Assembly: GCF_000310145.2 (NCBI RefSeq)
Contig: NZ_AMXA01000020.1
Coordinates: 1-64,000 of the forward strand
Length of the DNA: 64,000 nucleotides
Direction: 5' to 3'
DNA from: Thauera sp. 28
Lineage (GTDB): Bacteria > Pseudomonadota > Gammaproteobacteria > Burkholderiales > Rhodocyclaceae
The first letter of the stretch is position 1; every line of letters starts with the position of its first letter. Shown piece after piece: positions 1 through 9,176 of this stretch. Both the position numbers and the translations under genes were made by a program. The notes beneath the pieces are model-generated. The model was not told the origin of the DNA. It saw nothing but the letters and a program-made list of their open reading frames with translations, and did no database searches.

Positions 1-4
1 TCAA

Positions 5-142
5 CCCCTCGCGGCTGGCGCCGCTCCTACGGGAAACCGTCACGCACGTCGCCCGCTGTAGGAGCGGCGCCAGCCGCGAGCTTTTCGGGGCTTGCGACAC
101 ACCTCGCCGCCTTCAACCCCTCGCGGCTGGCGCCGCTCCTAC
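5..142. repeat. REP-like palindromic repeats, three copies
   Basis: The motif CGCGGCTGGCGCCGCTCCTAC occurs in forward orientation at 5..30 and 117..142, with an inverted copy at 58..80. Each unit contains the internal palindrome GGCGCC. Alternating orientation and intergenic position are typical of REP/BIME elements of Proteobacteria. The array lies downstream of the RlmN-family gene that ends at 199, so it may act as an mRNA 3' end or a gyrase/IHF site. It may continue left of the window. Confidence 0.75.
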
Positions 143-198
143 AGGGGGGCGCGACACGCGCTGCGGTTTGCGGTTGGGGCGGGCGGGGCAAGAGCGCT

Positions 199-1248
199 TC
201 AACCGGGCAGCTGCCCTCGAACGGCGCGCTTCTCTTCCCTGCGCACGAATGCCAGCTTGCTTTCGCGCGCGCGCAGCTGACCGCAACCGGCATCGACGTC
301 CTGCCCGGCAGACTGGCGCAGCTTGGTGAGGATGCCGCGGCGGTGCAGGCTGCGTGCGATGGCGGCGGCACGCTCGGCATCCGGGCGGCGATAGGCGAGG
401 CCGTCGACGGTGTTGAAGGGGATCATGTTCATCACCGCGTACTTGCCGGCAAGCAGGCGTGCGATGCCTTCGATCTCGTCCTCGCCGTCATTGACACCTT
501 CGATCAGCGTCCATTGGTACTGGATGGGATAGCCGGTGGCGCGCGCCCAGGCTTCGCCGAGCTCGACCAGCTCGCCAGGGTCGATGCGCGGTGCGCGCGG
601 CAGCAGCTGCGCGCGCAGCGCCGCCTTGGTGGTGTGCAGCGACAGCGCGAGTGCAGGCTTGACCTGCATCTGCGGCAAGCGCTCGAACACACGCATGTCG
701 CCGACGGTCGACAGCACCAGGTTCTTGTGCGGGATGGCACCCTCGGTGCCGAGCAGTTCGATCGCCTCAGCCACCGCGTCCAGGTTGTGCGCCGGCTCAC
801 CCATGCCCATGAACACCACTTTGTGCACCCGGCGCTGGCGGCGCGCCAGTGCCACCTGGGCGACGATCTCGGCGCTGCCGAGCTGGCGCAGCAGGCCATC
901 CTTGCCGGTCATGCAGAACACGCAGCCTACTGCGCAGCCGAGCTGGGTGGACACGCACAGGCCGTCGCGCGGCAGCAGCACGCTCTCCACCGTCTGGCCG
1001 TCGGCAAGTTCGACCAGCAGGCGGGTGCCGTCCTCACCGGGGTGCTCGGAGCGCACGCGGGCGAGCGCGAGCAGCTCCGCTTCGAGCGCGGGCAAGGCGG
1101 CCTGCAAGGCCTTGGGCAAGCGGTTCGAGTCGGTGTGCGGGCCGGCATCGAGCGCGCGCCCCTGCAGCCAGGCGCGCAGCAAGCGGCCTTCGTGACTGGG
1201 GCGGGCGCCGAGCGTACGCAGGCGCTGGCGGATGGCGTCGATGTTCAT
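199..1248 (-). CDS. RlmN/Cfr-family radical SAM 23S rRNA methyltransferase
   Basis: Predicted to methylate C2 of an adenine in 23S rRNA (A2503 in classical RlmN) by radical SAM chemistry. The 349-residue product has the radical SAM cluster motif CX3CX2C at Cys105, Cys109 and Cys112, the MGMGEP motif, and the family's second catalytic cysteine near residue 322 in VDAGCGQL. Length and motif order fit RlmN. The ATG at 1248 starts MNIDAIRQ; the frame is open further upstream, but that stretch overlaps the promoter of the divergent MoxR gene and looks non-coding. The N-terminal half is shorter and less conserved than classical RlmN, so this may be a second RlmN-like paralogue and not the housekeeping copy. 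I therefore give no symbol. Confidence 0.85.
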   Translation of the reverse strand: MNIDAIRQRLRTLGARPSHEGRLLRAWLQGRALDAGPHTDSNRLPKALQAALPALEAELLALARVRSEHPGEDGTRLLVELADGQTVESVLLPRDGLCVSTQLGCAVGCVFCMTGKDGLLRQLGSAEIVAQVALARRQRRVHKVVFMGMGEPAHNLDAVAEAIELLGTEGAIPHKNLVLSTVGDMRVFERLPQMQVKPALALSLHTTKAALRAQLLPRAPRIDPGELVELGEAWARATGYPIQYQWTLIEGVNDGEDEIEGIARLLAGKYAVMNMIPFNTVDGLAYRRPDAERAAAIARSLHRRGILTKLRQSAGQDVDAGCGQLRARESKLAFVRREEKRAVRGQLPG

Positions 1249-1329
1249 GGCGCGCGATGCTAGCACTGCAGCGGCGGCTCTGCCTGCACGCGGGCGGATT
1301 CGCGAGGCCAGTGCCCCGCACTCCGGCCG

Positions 1330-1335
1330 TATAAT
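1330..1335 (+). promoter_or_regulatory. Consensus -10 box upstream of the MoxR gene
   Basis: A perfect TATAAT lies 28 bases before the MoxR-type start codon, and a GAGGAA ribosome-binding site sits at 1351..1356. No good -35 hexamer is visible 17 bases upstream, so this would be a weak or activator-dependent promoter. Its position supports transcription starting between the divergent RlmN-like and MoxR genes. Confidence 0.4.
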
Positions 1336-1363
1336 CAATGCCATTCGACACGAGGAATCATGC

Positions 1364-2215
1364 ATGTCCGATCTGCGCTTCGAAGGCACCCGCGACTACG
1401 TCGCCACGCCCGACCTCATGCTCGCGGTCAACGCCGCCATCCGCCTGCAACGCCCGCTGCTGATCAAGGGCGAGCCCGGCACTGGCAAGACCATGCTTGC
1501 AGAACAGGTCGCCGATGCCCTTGGTCTGCCCTTGCTGCAGTGGCACATCAAGTCCACCACCAAGGCCCAGCAGGGCCTGTACGAATATGACGCGGTGTCG
1601 CGCCTGCGTGACTCTCAGCTCGGCGACGACCGCGTCCGCGACATCTCCAACTACATCGTCAAGGGTGTGCTGTGGCAGGCCTTCGAAGCCGAGCGCCCGA
1701 CCGTGGTACTGATCGACGAGATCGACAAGGCCGACATCGAGTTCCCGAACGACCTGCTGCGCGAACTCGACCGCATGGAGTTCCATGTATACGAGACGCG
1801 CCAGACCATCCAGGCCCGCCACCGGCCGATCGTGTTGATCACCTCGAACAATGAGAAGGAACTGCCCGACGCCTTCCTGCGCCGCTGCTTCTTCCACTAC
1901 ATCCGCTTCCCCGATCGCGACACCATGCAGCGCATCGTCGATGTGCATTTCCCGGCGATCCGCAAGGAGCTGCTCACCGAGGCGCTCGAAGTCTTCTTCG
2001 GCCTGCGCGACGTCCCCGGGCTGAAGAAGAAGCCCTCCACGTCCGAACTGATCGACTGGCTCAAGCTGCTGGTCGCCGAGGACATCCCGCCCGAGGCCCT
2101 GCGCAGCACGGACAACAAGACGGTCATCCCGCCCCTGCACGGCGCCCTGCTCAAGAACGAACAGGACATGCACCTGTTCGAGCGCCTGGTATTCATGGCA
2201 CGCCACAATCGCTGA
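1364..2215 (+). CDS. MoxR-family AAA+ ATPase
   Basis: A 283-residue AAA+ ATPase of the MoxR type, a chaperone-like class that usually works with a VWA-domain partner to assemble or activate enzyme complexes. Walker A is GEPGTGKT at residues 36-43, Walker B is VVLIDEID near 113, and ITSNNEKELPDAFLRRC carries the sensor-1 and arginine-finger region. The ATG at 1364 is preceded by GAGGAA; the frame is open upstream but without a ribosome-binding site. The VWA/CoxE-like gene at 3621 lies one gene downstream, the usual MoxR pairing, with an EAL-HDOD gene in between. The client complex cannot be read from this window. A CO dehydrogenase CoxD-like role is possible, but no cox structural genes are nearby. 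Confidence 0.88.
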   Translation: MSDLRFEGTRDYVATPDLMLAVNAAIRLQRPLLIKGEPGTGKTMLAEQVADALGLPLLQWHIKSTTKAQQGLYEYDAVSRLRDSQLGDDRVRDISNYIVKGVLWQAFEAERPTVVLIDEIDKADIEFPNDLLRELDRMEFHVYETRQTIQARHRPIVLITSNNEKELPDAFLRRCFFHYIRFPDRDTMQRIVDVHFPAIRKELLTEALEVFFGLRDVPGLKKKPSTSELIDWLKLLVAEDIPPEALRSTDNKTVIPPLHGALLKNEQDMHLFERLVFMARHNR

Positions 2216-2226
2216 GCGAACCCACC

Positions 2227-3597
2227 ATGTTCAAGGCACTGCTCGCCTGGCTGTTCGGCCGCGGCAAACCGTCGGCGGCCCCGCTACGCACGGCGACGGA
2301 CGGGTTCGACAAGCTCAACCGCGACGCCCCGCTGCGCGCGACAACCCCCGACCTGAGCGCCGACGGCATCGTCACCTTCCTGTGCCGCGAAGCCGTCCTC
2401 GGGCGCAACCAGCGCATCGCCGGCTACCAGTTCATGCTGCAGGAGGGCACGCGGGCGCGCATCCGCCACAGCAACCGGCGGGTGCACCACGTCTATGCCG
2501 AAGTGCTGGTGCGCAACCTGATCAACGCCGATATCGGTGAACTCCTCGGGCACCGCATCGCCTTCATCGACGTACCGGACTCCTTCCTCACCGCCCCCTG
2601 CCTCGCGCACCTGCCAGCGGCGAACGTGGTCCTCATTCCCACCGCGCTGCCCGACGCAGGCGCGCCGGATTTCGACAGCCTGCGGCGCACGGTCGAGGAC
2701 CTGCGCAAACGCGGCTTCAGGCTTGGCCTGCACGACCCCAACGTCGTCACCGAATTCAACGGCCTGCTGCCCTGGGCCGACTTCATCATCGCCCATGCGC
2801 AGGGCCTGGATGCCCGCCGTGGCCTGCAGCTGAGCAACATCGCCCTCGAGGTTGCGCCCAACGCGCGCCTGCTGGTGCGCGAACTGCCCTCGATCGAGGA
2901 GTTCCGGTTCAGTTTCAAGCTCGGCGCGAGCCTGTTCCAGGGCCCCTTCATCACCCGCCGCGAGGACTGGACCGAGCGCGAACTCGGCCCCAGCACACTG
3001 CGCATCGGCACCCTGATCGCCCGCCTGCGCGCCGACGCCGATACCCACGAGCTGGCCGAGCTGCTCAAGCAGGACGCTGCCCTGTCGCTGCGCCTGCTGC
3101 GCTACATCAACTCGGCTGCCAATGCGCTGCCGCAAAGCGTGTCCTCGATCGAGAACGCGCTCGCGCTGCTCGGCCGCGAAAAGCTCTACCGCTGGCTGAT
3201 CCTGCTCGTCTGCAGCACGGCAACCGAAAGCGAGCGCGGCGGCGCGGCGCTGGAGACGGCGCTCGTCCGCGGCCGCATGATGGAACTGCTCGCCGCCGCG
3301 CACCCGAGCGCCGAGCGTGACGCCCTGTTCCTCGTCGGCCTGCTGTCGCTCATCGACGTGATCCTGCAGGTTCCGCTCGACAAGGCGCTGGCGCCGCTGG
3401 CCCTCAGCGCCGACATCGATGCTGCCGTCCGCGGCAAGGGGGGCCCTCTCCACGACCTGCTCCAGCTCGCCATTGCCTGCGAGCGAACCCAGGGCGACGG
3501 CCTGGCCGAAGCCGCCGAGCGCTGCGGCATCTCGCCCGAGCAGGCCACGGAGTGCCACATGCAGGCCCTGTCCTGGGCGATGCAGATACAGGACTGA
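2227..3597 (+). CDS. EAL and HDOD domain signalling protein (YuxH-like)
   Basis: A 456-residue protein with an N-terminal EAL-like fold (about residues 55-260) and a C-terminal HDOD domain (about 265-440, including LLRYINSAANALPQSVSSIENAL). This domain order is that of YuxH-type proteins. The EAL part begins LCREAVLGRNQRIAGYQ; I do not see an intact EAL signature or the full set of metal ligands, so catalytic c-di-GMP hydrolysis is doubtful and a binding or scaffold role is more likely. It starts 11 bases after the MoxR stop and ends 23 bases before the VWA gene, so the three genes probably form one operon. There are no transmembrane segments, so it is cytoplasmic. Confidence 0.85.
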   Translation: MFKALLAWLFGRGKPSAAPLRTATDGFDKLNRDAPLRATTPDLSADGIVTFLCREAVLGRNQRIAGYQFMLQEGTRARIRHSNRRVHHVYAEVLVRNLINADIGELLGHRIAFIDVPDSFLTAPCLAHLPAANVVLIPTALPDAGAPDFDSLRRTVEDLRKRGFRLGLHDPNVVTEFNGLLPWADFIIAHAQGLDARRGLQLSNIALEVAPNARLLVRELPSIEEFRFSFKLGASLFQGPFITRREDWTERELGPSTLRIGTLIARLRADADTHELAELLKQDAALSLRLLRYINSAANALPQSVSSIENALALLGREKLYRWLILLVCSTATESERGGAALETALVRGRMMELLAAAHPSAERDALFLVGLLSLIDVILQVPLDKALAPLALSADIDAAVRGKGGPLHDLLQLAIACERTQGDGLAEAAERCGISPEQATECHMQALSWAMQIQD

Positions 3598-3620
3598 GGT
3601 CCACGCCCGCGGAGCTGCCG

Positions 3621-4799
3621 ATGCTGATCGATTTTTTCCTGCACCTGAAGGCACGCAAGCTGCCGGTGTCGACGCGCGAGTTCCTGACCGTGCTCGAGGG
3701 GATGAAGGCGCACGTGTGCGGCCCCTCCATCGACGACTTCTACCACTTTGCACGCACCTGCCTGGTGAAGGACGAAGCGCTCTACGACCGCTTCGACCAA
3801 GCCTTTGGCGAGTACTTCAAGGGGGTCACCGAGCTCCCCGGCCTCGAGGCGGACCTGCCCGAGGAGTGGCTGCGGGCAATGGCACGCAAGCACCTCAGCC
3901 CCGAGGAGCGCGCACAGCTGGAAAAGCTCGGCTGGGACAAGCTGATGGACGAGTTCCGCAAGCGCCTGCAGGAGCAAAAAGGACGCCACCAGGGCGGCAA
4001 CAAATGGATCGGCACCGGCGGCAGTTCGCCCTTCGGCAACAACGGCACCCACCCGGAAGGCATCCGCGTCGGAGGCGAATCGGCGGGCAACCGCACGGCG
4101 GTCAAGGTGTGGGACAAGCGCGAGTTCCGCAACCTGGACGACTCGGTGGAACTGGGCACCCGCAACATCAAGGTTGCCCTGCGCCGGCTGCGCCGCTTCG
4201 CCCGCCAGGGCGCGTCCGAGGAGCTCGACCTCGACGGCACGATCGCCGCCACCGCACGCAACGCCGGCTGGCTGGACCTGATGATGCGGCCAGAGCGCCA
4301 CAACGCGGTCAAGGTGCTGCTCTTCCTCGACGTTGGCGGCTCGATGGACGACCACGTCAAGATCTGCGAGGAGCTGTTCTCGGCCTGCCGGCTCGAGTTC
4401 AAGCACCTCGAGTACTTCTACTTCCACAACTGCGTCTACGAGGGTGTCTGGCGCGACAACCGCCGCCGGCACGCCGAGCGCACACCGCTACTCGACGTCA
4501 TCCACAAGTACGGGCCGGACTACAAGCTCATCTTCGTCGGTGATGCCACCATGAGCCCCTACGAGATCCTGCATCCGCATGGCTCGGTCGAGCACATGAA
4601 CGCCGAGCCGGGCGCCACCTGGCTGCGGCGGCTGCTCGACGCCTACCCGGCAGCGGCCTGGCTCAACCCGGAACCGGAACGCCTGTGGCCCTACCGCAAG
4701 TCGATCGAGCTGATCCACCAGATCGTCGGCGGACGCATGTACCCGATGACGCTCGATGGCCTGGCGCGCGCCACGCAGGGGCTGTCAAGAAAGCACTAG
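3621..4799 (+). CDS. VWA domain protein, CoxE family
   Basis: A 392-residue CoxE/YeaD-type protein with a C-terminal von Willebrand A domain. The MIDAS metal site appears as DVGGSMDD (DxGxS) at about residue 237. The N-terminal part (LIDFFLHLKARKLPVSTREFL) is the usual CoxE-like helical region. Residues around 120-155 form a Gly/Asn-rich linker (GGNKWIGTGGSSPFGNNGTHP). The ATG at 3621 follows GGAGCTGCCG; an upstream ATG at 3552 would overlap the EAL-HDOD gene and lacks support. VWA proteins of this type act with a MoxR ATPase, and the one at 1364 is the obvious partner. The client is unknown. Confidence 0.87.
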   Translation: MLIDFFLHLKARKLPVSTREFLTVLEGMKAHVCGPSIDDFYHFARTCLVKDEALYDRFDQAFGEYFKGVTELPGLEADLPEEWLRAMARKHLSPEERAQLEKLGWDKLMDEFRKRLQEQKGRHQGGNKWIGTGGSSPFGNNGTHPEGIRVGGESAGNRTAVKVWDKREFRNLDDSVELGTRNIKVALRRLRRFARQGASEELDLDGTIAATARNAGWLDLMMRPERHNAVKVLLFLDVGGSMDDHVKICEELFSACRLEFKHLEYFYFHNCVYEGVWRDNRRRHAERTPLLDVIHKYGPDYKLIFVGDATMSPYEILHPHGSVEHMNAEPGATWLRRLLDAYPAAAWLNPEPERLWPYRKSIELIHQIVGGRMYPMTLDGLARATQGLSRKH

Positions 4800-4847
4800 G
4801 CGCATCCGGATGCGGTGCCCTGGCACGCCACAATGCCGGGCGCACAC

Positions 4848-4874
4848 AAAAAAAGAGCGGCCGGTCGGCCGCTC
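4848..4874 (-). terminator. Rho-independent terminator of the marR-type gene
   Basis: Read on the minus strand, an 8-bp stem GAGCGGCC/GGCCGCTC with a 4-base loop is followed by seven T residues. It lies about 80 bases past the stop codon of the MarR-family gene and is the clearest intrinsic terminator in this part of the window. It also separates the MarR gene from the convergent CoxE gene. Confidence 0.8.
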
Positions 4875-4916
4875 AAGCTGCTGTCCGCACAAGTGCAAGA
4901 AACACTGTGTGTAAGA

Positions 4917-4940
4917 CACGGTCGGGACGTTCCGACCGTG
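4917..4940 (-). terminator. Second stem-loop behind the marR-type gene
   Basis: A perfect 9-bp inverted repeat CACGGTCGG/CCGACCGTG with a 6-base loop lies directly after the MarR stop codon. There is no T run, so alone it may only protect the 3' end. With the intrinsic terminator at 4848..4874 it forms a tandem pair. Confidence 0.5.
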
Positions 4941-4956
4941 CCAGGCGGAACATCGC

Positions 4957-5457
4957 TCATTCGGTGAAGGGCAAGGGCTGCATGCCAAAGCCTTCGTCAA
5001 GATTCTTGATCTGGCGCAGCAGCTTGTCGAGCTCGCTTTGAAGGCTCTCCAGGCCCGCCTCATCCATCAGCCGCAAGGCCTCGGGCAAAACCCCGCGCGC
5101 CGGAGATGGCGCCCGCGCCAGCAGTGCCTGGCCCTCTTCGGTAAGGTAGAGACGGACGACGCGCTGGTCGACAGTGGTGCGCTCCTTGCGAAGCAAGCCC
5201 GCAGTCTCGAGCCGATCGACCATGTTGGACGTGGTCGATTGATGCAGCGCCATGCGGTTGGCGAGTTCGCCCACCCGCAGGCCAGCTGACTCCTTGAGTT
5301 CCTGCAGAGCCCATAGCTGCGCCCCTGTCACTCCGCTCTGGCGCTCGATCCACTGGGAGTGGCGCTGCGCCGTGCGGATCAGGATCCTGAAACGCTGCAG
5401 CACCGAAAGCGGGGTCACCGGCGCGGCCGGCTTGCTTGCTCTTGCTTGGTTTTCCAC
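4957..5457 (-). CDS. MarR-family transcriptional regulator
   Basis: A winged-helix repressor of the MarR family, about 166 residues. Visible features are the helix-turn-helix region (LRVGELANRMALHQSTTSNMVDRLETAGLL) and the wing (RKERTTVDQRVVRLYLTEEG); dimerization helices lie at both ends. The frame can be read up to a TTG at 5490, but a near-consensus sigma-70 promoter occupies 5476..5504 on the same strand, so that start would lie upstream of the transcript. I therefore chose the GTG at 5457, preceded by GAGA. It is divergent from the ClC gene, which it may regulate. The ligand is unknown. Confidence 0.85.
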   Translation of the reverse strand: MENQARASKPAAPVTPLSVLQRFRILIRTAQRHSQWIERQSGVTGAQLWALQELKESAGLRVGELANRMALHQSTTSNMVDRLETAGLLRKERTTVDQRVVRLYLTEEGQALLARAPSPARGVLPEALRLMDEAGLESLQSELDKLLRQIKNLDEGFGMQPLPFTE

Positions 5458-5475
5458 TGTCTGAATCTCGCTCGG

Positions 5476-5504
5476 ACTATATTTGCTCAAAGCTTCATTG
5501 TCAA
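5476..5504 (-). promoter_or_regulatory. Sigma-70 promoter of the marR-type gene
   Basis: On the minus strand TTGACA (5499..5504) is followed by 17 bases and TATAGT (5476..5481), a nearly perfect housekeeping promoter. The start site would fall near 5469, leaving a very short leader before the GTG at 5457. The strength of the site fits a repressor gene that limits its own expression. Confidence 0.75.
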
Positions 5505-5643
5505 AAAAACATCATTGCCTGCCACGGCGTCTATGGTAACGGTATCGTTCACCTTTCGCATGTGCAGCATGCACGCAACGAGCCCGGTTCAGTCGTCAGC
5601 GCCCCTCCGGAACGGCGCCATGCTGTACCGCAACAGAGCCCTC

Positions 5644-7170
5644 ATGAGCCCCGACCCGAAACTCGATACGCCGACCCGAACTCGCTGGAGCCTGAGCCGG
5701 CTGTTACGCGGCGGTCGCCGCTACGCCCTGCCCTGGCTCTCGCTGCGCCGCTGGCGTGTCCGCTTGCTGCTGGTTGGCGCCGCCTTGTTCGCGGGGCTGC
5801 TCGCAATCGCCTTCGCGATCGGTGCCGAGCTTGCCATCGAGGCCCACGCCGGCGTGATGCGCGAGCGCCCCTGGCTGAGCCTGATCGTCGCGCCAGCAGG
5901 CTTTGCTGCGCTCGCCTGGGTATCACGGCGTTTCTTTCCCGGGACGGAAGGCAGCGGCATCCCACAGGCCATCGCCGCCTCCCTCTCCGACGACGGGCGG
6001 GTACGCAAGCAGCTGCTGTCGCTGCGCATCGCGATCGCAAAGGTATTCCTGACGCTGGGCGGCCTGCTGTCGGGCGCTTCGATCGGACGCGAAGGCCCCT
6101 CGATCCAGATCGGTGCCTCGATCATGCACATGCTGGCGAGCCGAAAGCGGCACCGGCGCATCGCGTCGAGCCGCGACCTCATCGTCGCCGGCAGCGGCGC
6201 AGGCGTGGCCGCGGCCTTCAACACCCCGCTCGGCGGCATCATGTTCGCAATCGAGGAGATGTGCCGCTACCGTGCCTTCCGCGCCAACAGCACCACGCTC
6301 ACCGCGGTCATCTTCGCCGGTCTGATGTCACTGGCCGTGCTTGGCAACTACACCTACTTCGGCCGCACCCTGGCCACGATCGGCTGGCCCGACGGCATCT
6401 GGCCGGTGCTGCTGTGCGGCGTGGTCGGCGGCCTGCTCGGCGGCGGCTTCTCACGCGTGCTGATCGCCTCGGCGCGCGGCCTGCCCGGGCGAGTGGGCGT
6501 CATCGCGCAGACGCAGCCGGTGCGCTTTGCCGCGTTCTGCGGCCTGCTCACCGGCCTGATCGGCGTCGCCAGCGGCGGCCTGACCTACGGCACGGGCTAT
6601 GCCGAATCCAAGGCTGCGCTCGAAGGCAGCGCCGCGCTGCCGATGGCCTTCATGCTGATGAAGATGGCGGTGATCTGGCTGGCTTTCGTGTCGCGCATCC
6701 CGGGCGGCGTGTTCGCACCCGCGCTCGCCGTGGGCGCCGGACTGGGATCGGACATCGCCATGCTGCTGCCCGGCGAACCCGACCCGGCCATCCTGGTCCT
6801 GGGCATGGTGGCCTTTCTTGCTGCCATGACACAGACGCCGATCACCTCCTTCGTGATCGTCATGGAGATGACGGCCAACCACCAGATGCTGCTGCCGCTG
6901 ATGGCGACGGCGGTGGTGGCGCATGGCGTATCGCGCTCGGTCGCCCCGGTCCCGCTCTACCATGCACTCGCCTACCCCTGGCTGCGGCGGGCGGAAGGAC
7001 GGGTCCAGCCCCCCGTACCAGATACCGCCGCGCCCTCGACAGCCGAATCCACAGCGGCCCCGGCTACGCAGGAGGCGCCCACCTCTCCCCTGGGCGTGGG
7101 CAATGCCGAGACTGCGGGCAACATGCAGGACATGCCCTCGACCGCCAGGAACAAGGAGGGGGCGCCCTGA
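5644..7170 (+). CDS. ClC-family chloride channel/antiporter
   Basis: An integral membrane ClC protein of about 508 residues. Family signatures are present: GSGIP (Cl-binding serine loop), GREGPSIQIG carrying the gating glutamate, and several long hydrophobic helices from residue 35 to about 430. The last ~60 residues are a Pro/Ala/Thr-rich tail without CBS domains. Start choice is uncertain: ATG at 5644 (MSPDPKLD) or 5620 (MLYRNRAL) are the candidates, and codons further upstream run into the marR promoter region. Members exchange Cl- or F- for H+, or conduct Cl-; the residues I can see do not settle which. It is divergent from the MarR gene and may be its target. Confidence 0.85.
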   Translation: MSPDPKLDTPTRTRWSLSRLLRGGRRYALPWLSLRRWRVRLLLVGAALFAGLLAIAFAIGAELAIEAHAGVMRERPWLSLIVAPAGFAALAWVSRRFFPGTEGSGIPQAIAASLSDDGRVRKQLLSLRIAIAKVFLTLGGLLSGASIGREGPSIQIGASIMHMLASRKRHRRIASSRDLIVAGSGAGVAAAFNTPLGGIMFAIEEMCRYRAFRANSTTLTAVIFAGLMSLAVLGNYTYFGRTLATIGWPDGIWPVLLCGVVGGLLGGGFSRVLIASARGLPGRVGVIAQTQPVRFAAFCGLLTGLIGVASGGLTYGTGYAESKAALEGSAALPMAFMLMKMAVIWLAFVSRIPGGVFAPALAVGAGLGSDIAMLLPGEPDPAILVLGMVAFLAAMTQTPITSFVIVMEMTANHQMLLPLMATAVVAHGVSRSVAPVPLYHALAYPWLRRAEGRVQPPVPDTAAPSTAESTAAPATQEAPTSPLGVGNAETAGNMQDMPSTARNKEGAP

Positions 7171-7228
7171 CGGACACCCCCTCCCGTGAAGCCGGCGGCC
7201 TGACCCGCAGCGCCGGTATGGGCCCGCT

Positions 7229-9172
7229 TTAGCTGCCGCTCATCGCCATCATCAGCTGGTTGATGCGCTTGACGAAGGTCGCCGGGTCGTCGAGCGTGCC
7301 GCCCTCGGCCAGCAGGGCCTGGTCGAACAGCACCGCTGCCCAGTCGTCGAAGTGCTTGTCCTCGTACTTCAGGCGCAGCACCGCCGGATGGCTCGGGTTG
7401 ATCTCGAGGATGGGCTTGGAGACCGGCGCGTTCTGGCCCGCGGCCTTGAGGATGCGGGCGAGGTTCATGCCCAGATCGTGCTCGTCGGCCACCAGGCAGG
7501 CGGGCGAATCGGTCAGGCGCAGGGTCACCTTCACGTCCTTCACGCGCTCGCCCAGGCTCGCCTTCATCTTGTCGAGCAGTTCCTTGTACTCGTCAGCGGC
7601 CTTCTCGGCTTCCTTCTTCTCGGCCTCGTCCTCCAGTGCGCCCAGGTCCAGGCCGCCCTTGGCGACGGAGACCAGCGGCTTGCCGTCGAACTCGGTGAGG
7701 TTGCCGGTCACCCACTCATCGACACGGTCCGACAGCAGCAGCACCTCGATGCCCTTCTTGCGGAAGACCTCGAGATGCGGGCTGTTCTTCGCGGCATTGA
7801 AGGTCTCGGCGGTGACGAAGTAGATCTTGTCCTGGCCTTCCTTCATGCGGCCGATGTAGTCGGCCAGCGAGACGACCTCGTCCGCCGTGTCGAGCTGGGT
7901 CGAGGCGAAGCGCAGCAGGCCGGCGATCTTCTCCTTGTTGGCGAAGTCCTCACCCACGCCTTCCTTCAGCACCTTGCCGAAGGCCTTCCAGAAGTCGGCG
8001 TACTTCTCCTTGTCGGCAGCCTCCTCGCTGTTGGCCAGACCTTCCAGCATCGACAGCACCTTCTTCGTGCAGCCCGAGCGGATGGTGTCGATGTCCTTCG
8101 ACTCCTGCAGGATCTCGCGCGACACGTTGAGCGGCAGGTCGGCCGAATCGACCACGCCGCGCACGAAGCGCAGGTAGGTCGGCATCAGCTTCTCGGCGTC
8201 GTCCATGATGAAGACGCGCTTCACGTACAGCTTGATGCCGTGCTTGGCGTTGCGGTCCCACAGGTCGAAGGGCGCGTTCTTCGGGATGTAGAGCAGGTTG
8301 GTGTATTCATGGCGGCCCTCGACACGCGAGTGGGTCCACGCCAGCGGCTCGTCGAAGTCGTGCGCAACGTGCTTGTAGAAGGCCTTGTACTCGTCATCCG
8401 TGATGTCGCTCTTGGCCCGGGCCCACAGGGCGTTGGCCTGGTTGACGGTCTCGTCCTCGTCCGTGAGCACCTGCTTCTTCTGCTCGTCGTTCCACTCCTC
8501 CTTCTTCATCACGATCGGCTGCACGATGTGATCGGAGTACTTGCGGACCAGGCTCTTGAGCTTCCACGACGACAGCAGGTCTTCCTGGCCTTCGCGCAGA
8601 TGCAGGGTGATCTCGGTGCCGCGGCCGGCCTTGTCGACCTGCGCCACGGTGTAGGCGCCAGCTTCATCGCCGGCCATCGAGCATTCCCACCTCACACCCT
8701 CGCCGGCAGCCAGGCCGGCGCGACGGGTGAGCACGGTGACGCGATCGGCGACGAGGAAGGCGGAGTAGAAGCCGACGCCGAACTGGCCAATGAGGTTGGC
8801 GTCCTTCTTCTGGTCGCCGGTGAGCTGGCCGAAGAACTCGCGCGTACCGGACTTGGCGATGGTGCCCAGGTGGGCAATGGCTTCGTCGCGGCTCATGCCG
8901 ATGCCGTTGTCGGCGATGGTGATGGTCCTGGCCTCGGCATCGAAGCCGATGCGGATCTTCAGCTCGGCGTCGTTTTCGTACAGGCTGCCGTTGTCGAGGG
9001 CTTCGAAACGCAGCTTGTCGCAGGCATCGGATGCGTTCGAGACCAGCTCACGCAGGAAGATCTCGCGATTGGAATACAGCGAGTGGATCATCAGGTGAAG
9101 CAACTGCTTCACCTCGGCCTGGAAGTTCAGGGTCTGGGACGACGCGTTGTTCGGGTTCTGTACTTCGGACAT
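7229..9172 (-). CDS. htpG: Molecular chaperone HtpG (Hsp90)
   Basis: A full-length bacterial Hsp90 of 647 residues, an ATP-dependent cytosolic chaperone working with DnaK on late folding. The GHKL ATPase motifs are present: [18 protein letters not shown] near the N-terminus, [18 protein letters not shown] and [10 protein letters not shown]. The middle and C-terminal dimerization regions follow. The ATG at 9172 begins MSEVQNPNN. The only Shine-Dalgarno-like GGAG lies 10 bases upstream, inside one arm of a 13-bp inverted repeat. A consensus sigma-32 promoter sits directly upstream, so heat-shock control is well supported. The chemoreceptor gene upstream points the same way, so read-through is possible. 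Confidence 0.97.
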   Translation of the reverse strand: MSEVQNPNNASSQTLNFQAEVKQLLHLMIHSLYSNREIFLRELVSNASDACDKLRFEALDNGSLYENDAELKIRIGFDAEARTITIADNGIGMSRDEAIAHLGTIAKSGTREFFGQLTGDQKKDANLIGQFGVGFYSAFLVADRVTVLTRRAGLAAGEGVRWECSMAGDEAGAYTVAQVDKAGRGTEITLHLREGQEDLLSSWKLKSLVRKYSDHIVQPIVMKKEEWNDEQKKQVLTDEDETVNQANALWARAKSDITDDEYKAFYKHVAHDFDEPLAWTHSRVEGRHEYTNLLYIPKNAPFDLWDRNAKHGIKLYVKRVFIMDDAEKLMPTYLRFVRGVVDSADLPLNVSREILQESKDIDTIRSGCTKKVLSMLEGLANSEEAADKEKYADFWKAFGKVLKEGVGEDFANKEKIAGLLRFASTQLDTADEVVSLADYIGRMKEGQDKIYFVTAETFNAAKNSPHLEVFRKKGIEVLLLSDRVDEWVTGNLTEFDGKPLVSVAKGGLDLGALEDEAEKKEAEKAADEYKELLDKMKASLGERVKDVKVTLRLTDSPACLVADEHDLGMNLARILKAAGQNAPVSKPILEINPSHPAVLRLKYEDKHFDDWAAVLFDQALLAEGGTLDDPATFVKRINQLMMAMSGS

Positions 9173-9176
9173 GTGA

